A stretch of 64,000 nt of DNA from Annona cherimola (lineage: Eukaryota; Streptophyta; Magnoliopsida; Magnoliales; Annonaceae), in contig CM059971.1 in NCBI GenBank assembly GCA_030490835.1, positions 4,818,007 through 4,882,006 on the forward strand. The letters run 5' to 3'. This document shows positions 20,840-31,597 of the stretch, in pieces. The notes beneath the pieces are model-generated. The model did no database searches, was not told the origin of the DNA, and saw nothing but the letters and a program-made list of their open reading frames with translations. Position 1 is the first letter of the stretch. Every line of letters begins with the position of its first letter. The translations under genes were made by a program, and so were the position numbers.

Positions 20840-22030
20840 CCAAGTCGTTGTCCAAGTCGACTCCAAGATCGACTTCAAAGAGCCAAAACCATCCAGAGTT
20901 GAAAATGGGAAAAGAACAAGTGAAGTCGCAGGCCAAGTCGACTCCACTTGCGACTTGGGAAGCCAAGTCGCAGACGAAGTCGACTCCAGCATCGATTTCA
21001 GACGGGAAGTTCACTCCAGAGCTGAATTTGGGACAGAAGAATGCCGAAGTCGCGAATGAAGTCGACTCCAGTTGCGACTTGGGCGAAGTCGCGGATGAAG
21101 TCGACCCCAAGTTCGACTTGATGTTATCAAAGCTCAAAGAAGGAGTTTTCAGCTCATTCCAAGAATCAACTTGAGTATTCTCAAGACCAAATCAAGGATA
21201 CAAGCTCTTTATCAAAATCAAGATCATCAAGTCCAAGACACAAAAGCTTCAAGCGTGTTAAAAATCAAATCAAGTCTACCAAGTCCAAAGCAAAGATTCA
21301 AGCATGCTCCAAGATGAAGAAATAATCAAGTTATGAAGATCAATATGAATCAAAAGCAAGCAAGGTGCATGAATCTACCATGCAAGACTCAAGTTCTCAA
21401 GGTTCAAGCCAATCCAAGATAAACCAAAAACAAGGACTTCAAGATTAACAAGATCTACAAGTATAAGGAATCATTCAGAATGAAAATGATTCAAAGGAAG
21501 AAAGCCAAGCATGATAGAAGCAGATCAAATGAAGAACAAAACATATTTTACAAAGACCGAGTCAAGTCGCAACCCAAGTCGACTCCATGATCGACTTGAG
21601 TTGAAGTCTAAAGCCAAGTCGACTCAAGACTCAAGACTCGGAACTTGAAGAGGTGAAGTCGCACCCGAAGTCGACTCAAGACTCAAGACTCGGAACTTGA
21701 AGAGGTGAAGTCGCACCCGAAGTCGACTCCACCTGCGACTTGGGTCAAGTTGATACCCAAGTCAAGTCGCAACCCAAGTCGACTCCATGATCGACTTGAG
21801 TTGAAGTCTAAAGCCAAGTCGACTCAAGACTCAAGACTCGGAACTTGAAGAGGTGAAGTCGCACCTGAATTCGACTCCACCTGCGACTTGGGTCAAGTTG
21901 ATACCTAAGTCGACCCGACCTGGAACTTGAAGTTGCGACGGAGAGGCGAAGTCGCACCCGAAGTCGACTCCATCTGCGACTTGGGCGAAGTCGCACCCGA
22001 AGTCGACTCCGACTGCGACTTGGGTCGCAA
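20840..22030. repeat. CpG-rich hairpin minisatellite array within the solo LTR
   Basis: Motifs AAGTCGCA, AAGTCGACTCC and TGCGACTTGGG recur many times. AAGTCGCA and TGCGACTT are exact complements, so most units can form an 8-bp stem around a loop containing the palindrome GTCGAC. Higher-order copies exist: a 200-bp unit repeats from 21561 to 21761, and a 51-bp unit is doubled around 21619-21720. A central part (about 21180-21540) is AAG-rich and lacks the motif. Confidence 0.85.
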
Positions 22031-22105
22031 CGGTCGGAATTTATTCGAACGTTGGCGCATTAAATGCGCGCCACCTACCTTCTAACGTTCGGATTCCCTC
22101 CAAAA

Positions 22106-22114
22106 TTATAAAAG
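22106..22114 (+). promoter_or_regulatory. TATA-like box of the solo LTR promoter
   Basis: TTATAAAAG about 80 bp downstream of the CpG-rich array, followed by less biased sequence that would be the R/U5 part. It supports the + orientation. Activity is unknown. Confidence 0.5.
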
Positions 22115-22440
22115 GCATTCATGATGGACGAGGGAAGTAGCTGAGATTCATTAAGTGATCATAACTCCTATCTACAAAAGCTTTAAAGAGATCAAGTCAT
22201 TCAAGGAGGAAGAACTTTGCTTCAAAACTGCAAGAGTTTTATTTCAGATTCTTCGATGCCTACTACAAGTTCTTCTCTGCGCCAAATTGTCTCTACACAT
22301 CTGTAAAGTGTAGATTTCTTTTGTTATTTCGTTTGTCTGTGTTGAACTTGATCTAGTTTGAGGAACTAAGATCAAGTGTATGCAAAGTAGTGTATGATTG
22401 GAGTGAAACTCATCACCTACTTGTACAGTGCGTTGTTGAT

Positions 22441-22535
22441 GCCCCCTAGAGCTAGAATCTAGAAGAGAGCAAGAGGCTCTGGTTGTATATGCCCCCTAGA
22501 GCTAGAATCTAGAAGAGAGCAGTGGCTCTAATTGT
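22441..22535 (+). repeat. 50-bp tandem duplication in LTR U5-like region
   Basis: GCCCCCTAGAGCTAGAATCT followed by AGAAGAGAGCA occurs at 22441 and again at 22491. Each unit ends near a GGCTCT. Confidence 0.8.
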
Positions 22536-22838
22536 ATTGGAAGAATACAATAGTGGAACCCAAGTCACAAGGAGTGTGAGCTTGGAAGAGTGGAGTAGGG
22601 AGGTTGCCTGAACCACTATAAAAATTCTTGTCTGCTTGATTTACATTTCTGTTCTCTATATTACATTGCTTTCCATTGTGTTTCTTCATTTAAGGGGATT
22701 GAACTTACAAGGGGTTAAGTTTTTAAGTTACCAAAGAAATTTTTAAAGAACCCAATTCATCTCTCCCCTCTTAGGTTTTGCCATAAACTCGGGACCAACA
22801 GAGATGATGTTATATATACTCATAAAAAAGTATATGTT

Positions 22839-23078
22839 GCGTTTGGGAAGTGATAAACTTTTTTATAAAGATTTTTTAGTGTAAAAATTTTTGAAAATTT
22901 ATAGAAAATGATGTAATATGATAATGGATATGATAAGAAGTAGAGAGAATAAAGTTAAAATAAGTAGGTTAATTACATGTGTATTGTATAGAAATAATTG
23001 AAAAGTATGATAGTTGTATGGTAAGATGTAAAAAAAATTAAAAATTAAAAATAAGATATTTGTAGAGATTGAAAAATT
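22839..23078 (+). mobile_element. Family A MITE, 3'-truncated at the duplication junction
   Basis: It starts GCGTTTGGGAAGTGATAAAC and is cut at GAAAAATTTG (23071-23080), where sequence equivalent to 15751 begins. The intact version is at about 27320-27590. The truncation marks the tandem-duplication breakpoint. Confidence 0.75.
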
Positions 23079-23527
23079 TGTCGGGAGCCGTATAATTAAT
23101 CAGTTAAATGTTTACTTTTGAGTGTACGGTTGTACAGCCCACTGTCTCTTTTTTATTTAACCAATTTAATAACTTTACTTTTTGTCAAACAAATATTCTT
23201 GAACAAAATGAATGATTTGTATTTCATATATTAATCTATTAAGCCATCACCAACCGATACCTTTGAAATTTTCAAAATAGCTAATTCCTTTTGGATCTGT
23301 TGCGTGTAACTTTTTAAGATTTTTTTACCAACTTACGTCGAAGTTACAGAATTTACTCATTTAATTAATAGCCATAATTCTTAACATTAACATTTAATCA
23401 TTTATGCCAATCAAAAACTAAATTACTTTAATTTACGTCAACGATTAAAATGTTTTTTTTTATCTATCTCAACACTTTTCCAAATAAATTTTATCCATGC
23501 AATGTTGCCATTAGAGTCTTAACTTAA

Positions 23528-24495
23528 GGGTGTGTTTTAACAGTGATAAAACTTTTGAATAAAAAAATTTTTGTGTAAAAGTTTTTAAAATGAGAGAAAA
23601 TAATGTAATATGATAGGGATAATAATGATGAATAAAGATAATAAAGTTAAAATAAATAGATTAATTGTATGGATTGTTATATAAAAATGATTGAAAAGTA
23701 AGTTAATTATATAACAAGATGTGAATAAATGGAGTATGATTATATACATCATGACATATTTTAGGCTAAAATGCAACATTAATCTATTTTTATAATTAGT
23801 TATATTTTTTTTTATTTTTTCTTCATAAACATGTTTTCCTTAGTATATTCAATGTGTGTGTGTGTGTATATATATATATATCAAGTTTTGTCATTTTACA
23901 ATTTTTTACATCTTTATTTTTATTTTTAAAAAATAAATTTTTTAAGGGGTGAAAAATGACTTAAATGCCCTTGAAAATGATGGTTTTTTAAAAATAAAAA
24001 GAAATATGTAGAAGTATTTTAAAATGGAAAAACTTATTATATAAATTAAATACACTTGGGAAAATATGTTTATGAAGAAAAATCAAATAAAAATAAAATA
24101 AGATAAATGATTGTTTTGTTTTAGCCTAAAATATATCATGGTATATATAATCATAATTAAATAATTAAAAATAGAATTATTGTGGAAAATGAAAAGTTTT
24201 AGATTGTGTATATTTTTGTAAGCATAAAACTTTTCAAATTAAAACTTTTTATTCTCCTCAATTACTTTATTTTAATTATTTATTTACATATTTTTATATA
24301 ACTATCATACATTTCAATCATTTTTACATAACTACTCATATAATTAAACTATTTATTTTAACTTTATTCTCTTTACTTCTTATTATTATCCTTACCATAT
24401 CATATCGTTTTCTCTTATTTTAAAAATTTTATCACTTTCCAACCACACCTCGAAAAATTTTAGTTAAAAATTTTTCTACTAAAACAAACACATCC
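23528..24495 (+). mobile_element. Family A MITE disrupted by fold-back and reverse MITE (right copy)
   Basis: It begins GGGTGTGTTTTAACAG after TAA and ends CAAACACATCC before TAA, so the TSD is preserved here. The internal fold-back is at about 23732-24157 and includes a (GT)n(AT)n run at about 23857-23882. The reverse MITE is at about 24190-24452. Confidence 0.78.
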
Positions 24496-24739
24496 TAAGT
24501 GGGTTATGAATCAATAACAATAACCCTAGAAACATAAGTATGGTGTTCTTGGTAATTTAGGGGAATTTTTTACATTTATAGCCCAATAAATTAAAATTCT
24601 AATAGTCTTTGCATGAATGAAATGAATTTGGAGAAGTCTTGACATTGACGAAAAATTTTAAAATTATTATTATAAATAAAATAAATTTATTTTTCATTAG
24701 CATGGATGTTAATAACCCTTTTGGAGAAAAGATTGTACG

Positions 24740-25085
24740 AGCATGATTATATACATTATGATGTATTTTAAGCTAAAATATAATATTTAGGTATTTTATT
24801 TCTGTTATGAAGTGTTTCTATTTTACAATATTTTTACATATTAATTTTTTATTTTTAAAGAATCATCAATTTTAAGGGCATTTAAGTCACTTTCCACTAC
24901 TTAAAGAACTTGATTTTTAAAAAATAAAAATAAAAATATAAAAATATTATAAAATAACAATACTTGGTATATAGATTGAATATCCTTAGGAAAACATGTT
25001 TATAAAGACAAATAAAAATATAACTAATTATTAAAATAAATAAATGTTGTATTTTAACTTAAAATACTTCATGATGTATATAATC
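24740..25085. mobile_element. Fold-back element (right copy of 17434-17785)
   Basis: CATGATTATATACATTATGA at the left and ATGATGTATATAATC at the right, with the same core. Confidence 0.7.
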
Positions 25086-25197
25086 GGAAATCAAAGTTGA
25101 TATAGATATGAAATGCAATTTGATCAAAACCCAACTATACATTTGAAAATCACTAGGCATAGAGGGGTATGCCTTACTTCTATTTTATAATATACAA

Positions 25198-25487
25198 AGC
25201 TTGTCTGAAAAAGTGATAAAAAATTTAATGATAAATTTTTGTAATAAAAGTTTTTGAAATGGGAGAAAGTGATATAATATGATAAAAGTAATTATGAAAA
25301 GTAAAAAAAATAAAGTTAAAATACATAATCTAGAGATATAGGTAATTGTGTAGAAATAATTGAAAAGTAAGGTAGTTATATAGGGAAAATTAAAAAATAA
25401 TTGAAAAATAAGATAGTCATGGAAAATAAAAAATTTTAAATTAAAGAATTTTAATTTAAAATATTTTTTGTGTAAATAAACACCCCA
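25198..25487 (+). mobile_element. Family A MITE, uninterrupted (right copy of 17893-18472)
   Basis: The whole MITE is present without the inner insertion. It provides the empty site for the element at 18156-18440. Confidence 0.7.
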
Positions 25488-25511
25488 TATCTAGACTAAC
25501 AGGCTAACAGC

Positions 25512-25850
25512 CATGGCTCCGAGCACACTGCATTCTTCTAATGCATGTATGCATTTTCCACAAGTGCAGTATACAGGCCACCCCTTTTCCTTTTAAAGGA
25601 CCGGTGGGCAGCAACGTGGTTTGCAATGGCATTGTTTGTCTCTCACACAGCTTTTTTACTTTCCTATGACTTTTTTTTGGTTGGATTTACAGGCAATCAT
25701 TCCTTATCCTTTTCCAGATGCTTACCGTTTATAATGGGTCGGCTTGATGTAAACGTTTCAATGCAAGTGAGCTTCTTCTTGGTATTTATTTATGGACTTT
25801 TATACAATGCATCCAACGTACTTAGCTTCAGTGTACTCGTATATATTTAG
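25512..25850 (+). pseudogene. Unidentified conserved segment (right copy)
   Basis: Aligns with 18480-18798. The equivalent ATG frame is closed early by TAA, and a different frame is open at 25545-25850. No known domain. It is listed only because it is the least repetitive part of the duplicated unit. Confidence 0.25.
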
Positions 25851-27319
25851 TTTATTTTTTATTTTTAAAATTTTTTTTATAAAATCGTTAATTTAAGTAT
25901 TTTAACATGCATATCAATTTTTACTAATCTTAGAGATTTTTAGATAATTTTTGGATTTTTTAAAATTGGTGGCATTTTTCGTAATTTGTGAATTGCCACT
26001 GATTTTTTACAAATTCAAAAATATTTACAAATCTCTAAAAATGATAAAAATCGAACCGTATATTAAATGTATTTAGATTAACAATTTTATAAAAAAAATG
26101 TAAAAAATATTAAAAATAGGTTAAATACACCCTTGTGAACTATATTAGAAAGTATTTCTCACAAGAACAAGATTTCACTTCCAATCCCTCACTACCTAAG
26201 AAGTAATTACATGTAATCATATTCATTTTTTACCTATAATTGACGTAAAATTACCGTAGTTGAACCTCGAAAGATTGGTACCAGAGACAAAGTTTTAACC
26301 ACATGAGCTTGCCACATGTGACTACATTTTTGCATCATTTGTTTAATTATGAAATCAAATTTCATCAAATAAAACATATGGATGAGCCATATTTACCATA
26401 AAATATATATAAATATATAAATTAAAAAATACTTTCATCTAGTTATTTATGCATTAAATATAGTAATACTCTATAGAGTGATTTATTTTTATAATAATGA
26501 TATTTTGGATATTAAAAATATATATTTAAAATTAACATTTAAAACTAAAAGAAGTTGTCATCAAGATCCGTCCTATGATATTTCAACACGTACTCTTGAG
26601 CTTTGAATATTATTTATCTTGCAAGCAAGCAATTATTATTTATTAATTGACGCCAGGGACTAAATAGTGATTGAGATGCGTTGTGGTCCTGTTGGAAGAA
26701 AGCACATATCGTATTATCTACGCCGGGAAAAGGACTGCCCCACGCGTGACACTGGCAATTAACCAGCAGTATCTCACCCATCTCACATCTCAAATACAGG
26801 GTATCCCTATCAAAAAAAAAAAAAAAAAAAACTACAGGGTGACTTTTTTAACTATGAGACGTTTATTTTCTTGGAAGCGTGGAAACCGTGCCATGAGGTG
26901 GGGCATGTTTCATTAAGCAGTTATTTTCATCAATAATTATATTTTTTCTCTTTTATACCTATATTCAAATTATTTTTCCTACAGCTATCTTGATCGAACC
27001 CGTTTATTCCGACTGTACCTCTATCGTCTCCTATTAATCACACAATTTTTAAAATATTTCAATTTTCACTCTCCATTCCACAGTCTCACAAAAATATCAA
27101 TTACCAAACAAGTCCTTTGCAGAAGAATTTATAATGGTGTTATTCTCCTTAATTTCTGTGGGAACATCACCAATTAGGATATTTATGACATATTATTTGG
27201 AAAAATTAGAAATTGGTAAGATATTTGTAAAATATTATCAGAAAATTGTAAAAATGTCTCGGACTTAAATGTAAAGTAGTTGAGATGATGTAGTATATAC
27301 TCATAAAAAATATATATGT

Positions 27320-27590
27320 TGCGTTTGGGAAGTCATAAACTTTTTTATGAAGATTTTTTAGCGTAAGAGTTTTTGAAAATTTATAGAAAATGATGTAATA
27401 TGATAATGACAATGATGAGAAGTAGAGAGAGTAAAGTTAAAATATGTAGGTTAGTTACATGTGTAGTTATATAAAAATGATTGAAAAGTATGATAATTGT
27501 ATAGTAAAATGTTAAAAAAAAATTAAATAAGATATTTGTAGAGATCGAAAAATTTTTGTTAGAAAAGTTTTTTTTGTTTGCCAAATGCCC
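27320..27590 (+). mobile_element. Family A MITE, full-length version of the junction MITE
   Basis: Starts GCGTTTGGGAAGTCATAAAC and ends GTTTGCCAAATGCCC. The part beyond AAAAATTTTTG is missing from 22839-23078. Confidence 0.75.
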
Positions 27591-28234
27591 TCGTAAATGT
27601 AAATAAATTTTTTTTTAGGATGGTTTAGCAACGCCTACTGTGTGGAGATGTGAAATTAATTTTTTGAAAAGTAAAAGGTAATATGATATTATAAGGATAA
27701 AGTAAAGATAGATGGACTAGTGTTAATACGTCAAATTTTTTCTTGAAAACGTTAAGGGAGAAGTGGAAAATTTACTTGTCTCTTCACCCCTCTTGTCAAA
27801 CGGTATTTATTTTTAAAAAGAAAAAATTGAAATCTTGATTATTTAATTATCATACTTTTTCTATTTTTATTCTCAAATTTCAATTATTTTCTTATACAAC
27901 TATCTTAATTATTCTCACATAGTTTTTAAAATTATTCTATTTCTTACTTTCTCACCTTTCAAATCGCTCACTACTTCTTTACAAGTCTATACTTACCATC
28001 CGCTTGTGTGCAGTTTTTTAGATTTTCCAATGTATGGAGGATTTTACATATTTCTCCGCGGGTGTATCTACAAAAAATATTATTTTATAATTTGAGGTTG
28101 TGAATATACTTAATTATAATATCGGTTGCATATTGTATAAATACCAATTGTACGTTATTTAATATTCATGAGAGGCTTTCGAATATCTCATGACGTTCAC
28201 CATCATCAGGATGCATAACCAAGTTCCAAGACTG
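27591..28234. other. AT-rich intergenic DNA
   Basis: Very degraded MITE-like pieces (for example AATTATTTTCTTATACAACT near 27880) are present. No gene or defined element. Confidence 0.4.
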
Positions 28235-28244
28235 ACATGGAAAT

Positions 28245-28522
28245 ACCAACCGAGCCATGGAATCCGGGCACCGCTGTGGGTCGTGGGTTCAAATCCCCAG
28301 TGATTTCGGCCAGAAATGACAAATGAAGACAAAATTATTAGTGGGAGCTGTGTTCTCCCGTCTAGTTGGTTGTGGGAGCAGTGGTCTCTCGTTTGGTTGT
28401 TGGAAGCTGGGTCTTCTTGATTATTTGGTGGAGCGGTGTCTCCAGATTTGTAAGAATGTCTCAGACCTTCAATGTAATATGTATTGAGATGCATGTAAAT
28501 ATTTTCCAATAAAAAAAGATTA
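28245..28522 (+). mobile_element. tRNA-derived SINE with 10-bp TSD
   Basis: The head contains GTCGTGGGTTCAAATCCCCA, an excellent pol III box B. The tail is TTGTAAGAATGTCTCAGACC, then GTAAATATTTTCCAATA and an A run. It is flanked by ACATGGAAAT at 28235-28244 and 28523-28532. Between head and tail are four short inverted units of the form GGGAG-loop-CTCCC. Head, repeats and tail are shared with the copy at 35614-35894. Plant SINEs depend on LINE machinery supplied in trans. Confidence 0.88.
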
Positions 28523-28654
28523 ACATGGAAATGGCCTTCTTCGAATAGTCTTCGATGTACGCGAAGCTTTCATGTTCGGAAGCATACAAAAGAACATTAA
28601 TTTGAACCACGACAAATTGTTATAGACCGCAAAACAATATATATGTATATATTA

Positions 28655-29035
28655 ATAGAACATAATATTGGTAAAAATGATAAAAGTAGGATTATTATTT
28701 ACTGTAACATTTGGTAGTGTGAAAATGGAAATGAGAAATGGAGATTAATAGAATTAATACGATAGAGTTAAAGTAAAAATAAATTAAAAATAGATAAGAT
28801 AGTTAAAAGAAAAATATGAGAAAATAGTTAAAATATAAAGACAAAAAATAAAAATATAATGGTTGGGTAATAGATCTGTTAACTTTTTGTAAGTGAGAAT
28901 GAGAATAAGGCAAAAAATAGTTATAATAGGGGTAAAATGAAAATAAAGTGAGTATGAATAGAAAAATATAAGAACGAACATTCAAAAATAATTAAAAATA
29001 TATGCATAAAAATGAAAAAGTAGGTTATTTGGGTG
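28655..29035 (-). mobile_element. Possible degraded family B MITE pair
   Basis: AACATTTGGTAGTGTGAAAA, AAAATAGATAAGATAGTTAA and a second GGGTAAAATGAAAATAAAGT block resemble minus-strand family B interiors. Ends are not resolved. Confidence 0.35.
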
Positions 29036-29489
29036 ATTGATTGGTTGAATTTTGTCTATTCCCCACTCACCGTTCCCAATCTTACTGCGCAAAACACGTT
29101 AACGGAGGAGACTGCAAGTGAAATGAAAAGATAATTTACTCCTTGTCCCATTAAATCCAGTGGGATGCTTTCAAGAGATTGTAAGTGAAATGAAAGAACA
29201 ATATACTACTTGCCTCATTAAATACAACGAGATGCATCATTCAGTGCACAGCCTAATGAGATTAGCATTGTGTGTGAGTGTAGTCTTAGCTTCCGGTCCG
29301 GAAGATAACAATAGTCTTCGTGTAATTTATTTATTTATTTTTAAAAAAAGAACAGATAGAATGCTTTTGAGAGATTGTTAGTGAAATGAAAAAATAATAT
29401 TCCTGATCTCATTAAATTCAGTGGGATACTTTCGAGAGATTGCGAGTGAAATGAAAAAACAATTAATGAGATGCGAGATTAGCATTATG
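29036..29489. other. Intergenic DNA with short local repeats
   Basis: The motif GAGATTGTAAGTGAAATGAA, with minor changes, recurs about four times between 29110 and 29465, next to CTC/CCCATTAAAT-type segments. This gives an irregular tandem array of about 100-230 bp spacing. No gene is seen. Confidence 0.45.
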
Positions 29490-29830
29490 GTAAAATGATC
29501 TTCTCAAACCGATTGGAACGGTCCAAACACCTTTTTTTTGTTTTTTTTAAATTTTTTTATAAACATGTTAATCTAGTTATGTTTAATTTATAACCAAATT
29601 TTATCAATTTTAGATATATGTATATATTTACTTTTGATTTGAAACACAAAGGTATCTATTAAAATCACTTAGATATCCTTGTATTTAAAAATCAAAAGTA
29701 AATATGTACACCTATCCAAAAATATCAAAATGTGGTTTGTAGATTAAACACAACTAGATTAACATGTTTATAAAAAAAAATTAAAAAAATATGTTTTTGG
29801 AATTTCCAACCCATTTGAGATGATCATCAT
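29490..29830. mobile_element. Fold-back element, family F variant
   Basis: The left arm TAAACATGTTAATCTAGTTA is matched by the right arm AACTAGATTAACATGTTTAT. The outermost bases read TGATCTTCTCAAA at the left and TTTGAGATGATCATC at the right. Confidence 0.7.
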
Positions 29831-29896
29831 TCAACATTGTGTGTGAGTGTAGGAGCCTAGGCTTAGAGCCAAGAAGTGAGCAATGATACAAATAGA

Positions 29897-30131
29897 GTGT
29901 GTTTGTTTAGCTATAAAACTTTTATTTCTCTATGACCATTCTATTTTTAATTATTTAATGATATTTTTCTATACAATTATGCTACTTTTTAATCACTTTT
30001 CATATTTCATACAACTACATTATTTTTAATTACTATCTTTATTATGTCATATTATTTTCTTCTATTTCAAAACTTTTTATTCTAATTCTAAAAAAAATTT
30101 TCTTAAAAAGTTTATCACCTTCCAAATAAAT
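29897..30131 (-). mobile_element. Family A MITE, reverse
   Basis: Starts GAGTGTGTTTGTTTAGC and ends AAAAAGTTTATCACCTTCCA, with reverse family order inside. Confidence 0.65.
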
Positions 30132-30133
30132 CA

Positions 30134-30420
30134 ATAATAAGAACAGTGGTGCCAACTGAGCCGAAACTAGTTGGTAACACCTGCAGCCCTCATTCATGAG
30201 GTGAGTGTTCAAAACAACATGCTCGAGGAATAGGTGTGGTGGCATCAAGTCTCTCCAATGTTGTAGGAGTGTCCCCCTTATGAATAAATTGGAAATATTG
30301 TTAGATGCGCGTTAGAATATTATAATGAATTTGTAAGAAAATCTTAGAACTTAATTAAAATACTAGTTGAGATGATTGTAAATACACATCAAAATAATAA
30401 TAATAACAACAACAACAAGA
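30134..30420 (+). mobile_element. Diverged member of the SINE family
   Basis: The head GTGCCAACTGAGCC and the degenerate box B GTGAGTGTTCAAAAC correspond to the head at 28245 (ACCAACCGAGCC, GTGGGTTCAAATCCC). The tail TTGTAAGAAAATCTTAGAAC and GTTGAGATGATTGTAAATAC is the family tail, followed by an AAT/AAC run. The middle hairpin repeats are mostly lost. Confidence 0.6.
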
Positions 30421-30423
30421 ATA

Positions 30424-30720
30424 GGGGTGCATTCGACTTCGGTGCACCTGGGTGCATTTCACCTATTTTTTTATTTTTCTGAAATTTTTTATATAACTAC
30501 TAATGTATATTTGTTTAATATGTCTATAAATTTTTACCATTTTTAAAGACTTTTAAATATCTTTTTTAAAATTAGTGGCATTTTTGTAATTTAAAAAAAA
30601 AACTAAAAGTCTTCAAAAATGGTAAAAATTGACATATTTGTTAAATACACTCAGATTAACCGTTGTGTAAAATAATTTTAAAAAGATTAAAAATAAATTT
30701 TTGCACCTGACTCTAATAAG
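30424..30720. mobile_element. Fold-back element, family F variant (GTGCA-type ends)
   Basis: Outer segments carry GGTGCACCTGGGTGCA and TTTTTGCACCTGACTC. The arms hold TTTTTACCATTTTTAAAGAC and its inverted counterpart CTTCAAAAATGGTAAAAATT. Confidence 0.65.
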
Positions 30721-30895
30721 AATAATGCAATGCCATGTTGTCTAGAGACTGCAAGTGAAAATCTGCTGCTCGTCCCATTAAGCCATGTTTGTTAACGTGC
30801 GTGAGGAGGGAACCACAGGAAATCATGGAAGTTGTACCTGCAACATAGAAACTTTTTTTTTTTTACTTTTATTCTTTTTTTTCAATCATTTTTTA

Positions 30896-31220
30896 GTGTG
30901 TTTGGGGATGGATGAAACTTTTGATGAATAATTTTGGAGAGTAAAAATTGTCATATGATATAATATGATAAAGATAATAATGAGAAGTAAAAAAGATAAA
31001 GTTAAAATAGATAAGTTAATAGTGTGGGTAGTTGTGTAGAAATGATTGAAAAGTAGGGTAGTTGTATTGAAAAATGTGAAAAAGTAATTAAAAAATATGA
31101 TATTTGTAGAGAGTAAAAAAGTTTTATATTGAAAAGTTTTAACTTGATATTTTTTAACCATTGTCAAACATATCCTAAAAGTTTTAACTTGACGTTGTTT
31201 TCACATTGCCAAATACACCC
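30896..31220 (+). mobile_element. Family A MITE nested in family B MITE, TTA TSD
   Basis: It runs from GTGTGTTTGGGGATGG to GCCAAATACACCC, with TTA at 30893-30895 and 31221-31223. The 3' end is duplicated: two successive AGTTTTAACTTGA blocks each lead to a terminus-like sequence. Confidence 0.8.
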
Positions 31221-31312
31221 TTATTCATAACTTTTTTTATTAATCATATAATTTTTAAAATATCTTATTTTCTAATCTTTTCCACCGTCTCCCACTTTTC
31301 TCCTGTTACTAA

Positions 31313-31584
31313 GGGGATGTTTGTTAACATATGAGCATGGGAACTATAATTTTTACATGGTATTTGGTTTCTCATGACTAATCATTACTCTATCAATCAC
31401 ACTATTTTTTCCACTTTTATTCTTATTTTCTAATTATTTTCCATACTAACTACATACAATAAACCTATTTATTCCAACTATATATGTATTATTTCTTATC
31501 AATCACGTATTTTATTAAAATATTCTCTTTTTTATTTCTTACCGTTTCGCACAGTACCGCGATTTAACACATTATCGAACGTCC
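31313..31584 (+). mobile_element. Family B MITE nested in the end of another family B MITE
   Basis: It runs from GGGGATGTTTGTTAAC to ATTATCGAACGTCC, with TAA (31310-31312) and TTA (31585-31587) at the flanks. The interior has TTCTAATTATTTTCCATACT and TTTATTCCAACTATATATGT. Confidence 0.7.
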
Positions 31585-31597
31585 TTAAGCGTCCTTA

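Larger units (their letters stand above)
20705..22800 (+). mobile_element. Solo LTR, probably SIRE/Maximus-type Ty1-copia, perfect TSD
   Basis: It runs from TGTTGGAAATATG to CGGGACCAACA (2096 bp) and is flanked by identical GAGAT at 20700-20704 and 22801-22805. The right duplicate has one GAGAT and no insertion. The TGTTGG...CCAACA ends, the CCTCTTAGG-type sequence just before the 3' end and the large size resemble SIRE-lineage LTRs. The + orientation is inferred from that end and from a TATA-like box at 22106-22114. No internal domain remains, so it arose by LTR-LTR recombination. It contains an unusual repeat array. Confidence 0.88.
20640..22829 (+). mobile_element. SINE 3'-tail fragment, interrupted by solo LTR
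   Basis: CGTAAGAATGTCTAATGACT, then GGTTGAGAT, and after the solo LTR GATGTTATATATACTCATAA, matches the 3' tail of the SINEs at 28245 and 35614 (TTGTAAGAATGTCTCAGA, GTTGAGATG, GTAAATAT). No 5' head is recognisable. Confidence 0.5.
15748..23078. repeat. Direct tandem duplication, left copy
   Basis: From GAGCCGTAAAATTAATCAG (15756) onwards the sequence repeats collinearly from 23085. After subtracting three later insertions (18156-18440, 19695-20059, 20705-22800) the unit is about 4.57 kb, against about 4.5 kb for the right copy. The unit contains nested MITEs, two fold-backs, an unknown 300-bp segment and family B and SINE fragments. The copy boundary at 23078 falls inside the 3' end of a family A MITE. 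Confidence 0.9.
23079..27590. repeat. Direct tandem duplication, right copy
   Basis: It is collinear with 15748-23078 but without the three insertions. It contains the nested MITE (23528-24495, with TAA on both sides), fold-backs at about 23732-24157 and 24740-25085, a MITE at about 25198-25487, an unknown segment at 25512-25850, a fold-back at about 25830-26140, family B at about 26862-27113, a SINE tail at about 27230-27318 and a MITE at about 27320-27590. Substitutions and small indels are scattered evenly, suggesting a moderately old duplication. Confidence 0.9.
30782..31594. mobile_element. Family B MITE (outer) containing two nested MITEs
   Basis: The left end GCCATGTTTGTTAAC follows TTA (30778-30780). 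The right end, complement GGACGCTTAGTAAC, precedes TTA (31595-31597). Removal of 30896-31220 and 31313-31584, with one TSD copy each, leaves an approximately 210-bp family B element. Confidence 0.7.

Noticed and set aside
20757..21174. Open frames of 108 and 126 codons over the minisatellite
   Set aside because: They arise from repeat periodicity on both strands and have no start context or domain.
20840..22030. CRISPR-like repeat array
   Set aside because: Units are degenerate, directly abutting and lie in a plant solo LTR; no uniform spacers.
28300..28330. tRNA gene
   Set aside because: A perfect box B is present but there is no cloverleaf or acceptor stem; sequence and TSD show a SINE. 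The same applies at 35840-35870.
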